NCBI GenBank assembly: GCA_965197415.1
Contig: OZ240207.1
Span: 3,038,001-3,102,000 of the forward strand
Direction of reading: 5' to 3'
DNA length: 64,000 nt
Source: DAOUJI01 sp965197415
Lineage (GTDB): Bacteria > Chloroflexota > Dehalococcoidia > Lucifugimonadales > JAGWBF01
In this document: one piece after another, positions 63,261-64,000 of the stretch
How positions within the stretch are numbered: the first letter of the stretch is position 1
Layout of the letters: each line of letters opens with the position of its first letter
Notes under the pieces: generated by a model
Seen by the model: only the letters and a program-made list of their open reading frames with translations
What the model was told of the DNA's origin: nothing
The model's database searches: none
Program-made: the position numbers and the translations under genes

Positions 63261-64000
63261 TCAAGGCGTTTCCCAAAGCCGGCGGATGGGCACTGCGTGC
63301 AAGCCGTCGCCGAAACTGACGCTGGTTCGCCCGTCGTAGAGCACGACCCCGGCGGCAAAGCGGTCGCCGCAAGCGTCCTTGAGCCTCCGTAGACCACGGA
63401 AGTCCGACTGAGTGACTGTGGCGCCCGCCTTGACCTCAACTCCGGCTACCAGGGTTCCGGATTCCATCACGATGTCCACCTCGACCTTGTCCTTGTCGCG
63501 GTAATGGAAGAATTCCACCGGCCTTATGTGCCAGGCGGCCTGTCGACGCAATTCCTGGAATACGAACGTTTCCAGAAGCTGGCCCAGCAGCGTGCGGTCC
63601 GCCAGCAGTGTCGAGGCTGAGGCCCCCAAAAGCGCACAAGCCAGACCGGTGTCGCCGACGTGGAGCTTGTGAGTTTTGACGAGACGTTTCCCACGGTTGT
63701 TGTGCCACGACGGAAGCCGTTCCAACAGGTACACCCTCTCCAACAGAGCGATGTAATCGCCAATGGTTGGGCGGCTAAGCTGGAAAGGCGCCGCAAGGCT
63801 GCTCAGGTTGAGCAGTTGGGCGGTTTGAGTCGCGGTCATGCTGAGAAGCCTGGGCAGGGCGTCCAGTCCCCTGATACGGGAGAGGTCTCCAATGTCCCGT
63901 TGCACCTGGGCGTCAATGTAGTTTCTGTACCAGTTGGTGCGCCTGCGTCCGCTGGGGCGCGCAAGGGCTGGCGGGTACCCGCCTGACGCAATCCGTTCAG
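63261..64000 (-). CDS. DUF4143/AAA ATPase-family protein, 5'-truncated
   Basis: The frame continues to the window end, so the N-terminal ATPase half is missing. The visible part starts ERIASGGYPPALARPSGRRR, then YIDAQVQRDIGDLSRIRGLD and a winged-helix segment SRPTIGDYIALLERVYLLERLP, followed by the DUF4143 nuclease-like end (KVEVDIVMESGTLVAGVEVKAG). Such proteins have an AAA domain in the missing part and are often mobile or defence-linked. It converges with the UGSC B gene. Confidence 0.85.
   Translation of the reverse strand, partial: ERIASGGYPPALARPSGRRRTNWYRNYIDAQVQRDIGDLSRIRGLDALPRLLSMTATQTAQLLNLSSLAAPFQLSRPTIGDYIALLERVYLLERLPSWHNNRGKRLVKTHKLHVGDTGLACALLGASASTLLADRTLLGQLLETFVFQELRRQAAWHIRPVEFFHYRDKDKVEVDIVMESGTLVAGVEVKAGATVTQSDFRGLRRLKDACGDRFAAGVVLYDGRTSVSFGDGLHAVPIRRLWETP

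Overview
The window is high-GC bacterial DNA, probably from an uncultured Chloroflexota such as the SAR202 or Dehalococcoidia lineages. This is an inference from gene content: many family III (CaiB) CoA-transferases, luciferase-like flavin monooxygenases, acyl-CoA dehydrogenases, thiolases paired with DUF35 zinc-ribbon proteins, and a deazaflavin (F420-type) oxidoreductase. No rRNA or tRNA gene was seen, so the taxonomy is not anchored. Start codons are often TTG or GTG behind good AGGAGG-like ribosome binding sites.

Layout. 1-1170: a 5'-truncated DUF3179 protein with an in-frame TGA. 1340-4838: zinc alcohol dehydrogenase, M42-type peptidase and amidohydrolase. 4977-9694: luciferase-like oxidoreductase, two CoA-transferases and a MaoC-type dehydratase in one direction. 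9701-11289: a UGSC selenoprotein gene and its partner. 11498-14321: retropepsin-like protein, VOC protein, a hypothetical protein, PhoU and PstB. 14499-17366: a solitary nuclease-methyltransferase. 17534-24511: mixed catabolic and hydrolase genes. 24512-25018: a decayed stretch holding the 3' end of a second thiolase. 25019-28198: cupin, thiolase, DUF35 protein and luciferase-like oxidoreductase. 28404-32325: a methylmalonyl-CoA mutase cluster. 32459-39855: core genes (DUF177, rpmF, fabD, nusB, acpP, uracil-DNA glycosylase, RNase J, FtsK). 39985-42927: fused accD-accA, then Mrp and a DUF59 protein. 43070-47708: MFS transporter, two atypical acyl-CoA dehydrogenases and a PAC2 protein. 47939-51023: an AT-richer defence segment (TIGR02391 protein plus Septu-like PtuA/PtuB). 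51225-56823: GNAT, a Phd/PIN toxin-antitoxin pair and an Lhr-like helicase. 56829-59573: cysteine synthase and a second thiolase/DUF35 pair. 59718-63199: SagB-like oxidoreductase and a second UGSC module. 63261-64000: a truncated DUF4143 ATPase-family gene.

The most unusual content is selenoprotein coding. Three genes carry an in-frame TGA exactly at a conserved cysteine-type redox position (TY-U-PLC once, U-GSC twice). Each TGA is followed at bacterial-SECIS distance by a hairpin. The two UGSC genes each sit beside a paralogous 347-356 residue partner protein of unknown function, in opposite gene order. Their SECIS-like stems keep the same AGTGT loop and show a compensatory base-pair change. 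This looks like a two-component, selenium-dependent module of unknown chemistry, present twice within 52 kb. No selA, selB, selD or tRNA-Sec gene is in the window.

Much of the rest fits degradation of organic acids by CoA activation: CoA-transferases, dehydrogenases, a hydratase-family protein and thiolases. Propionyl/methylmalonyl-CoA would then be fed to succinyl-CoA by the B12-dependent mutase.
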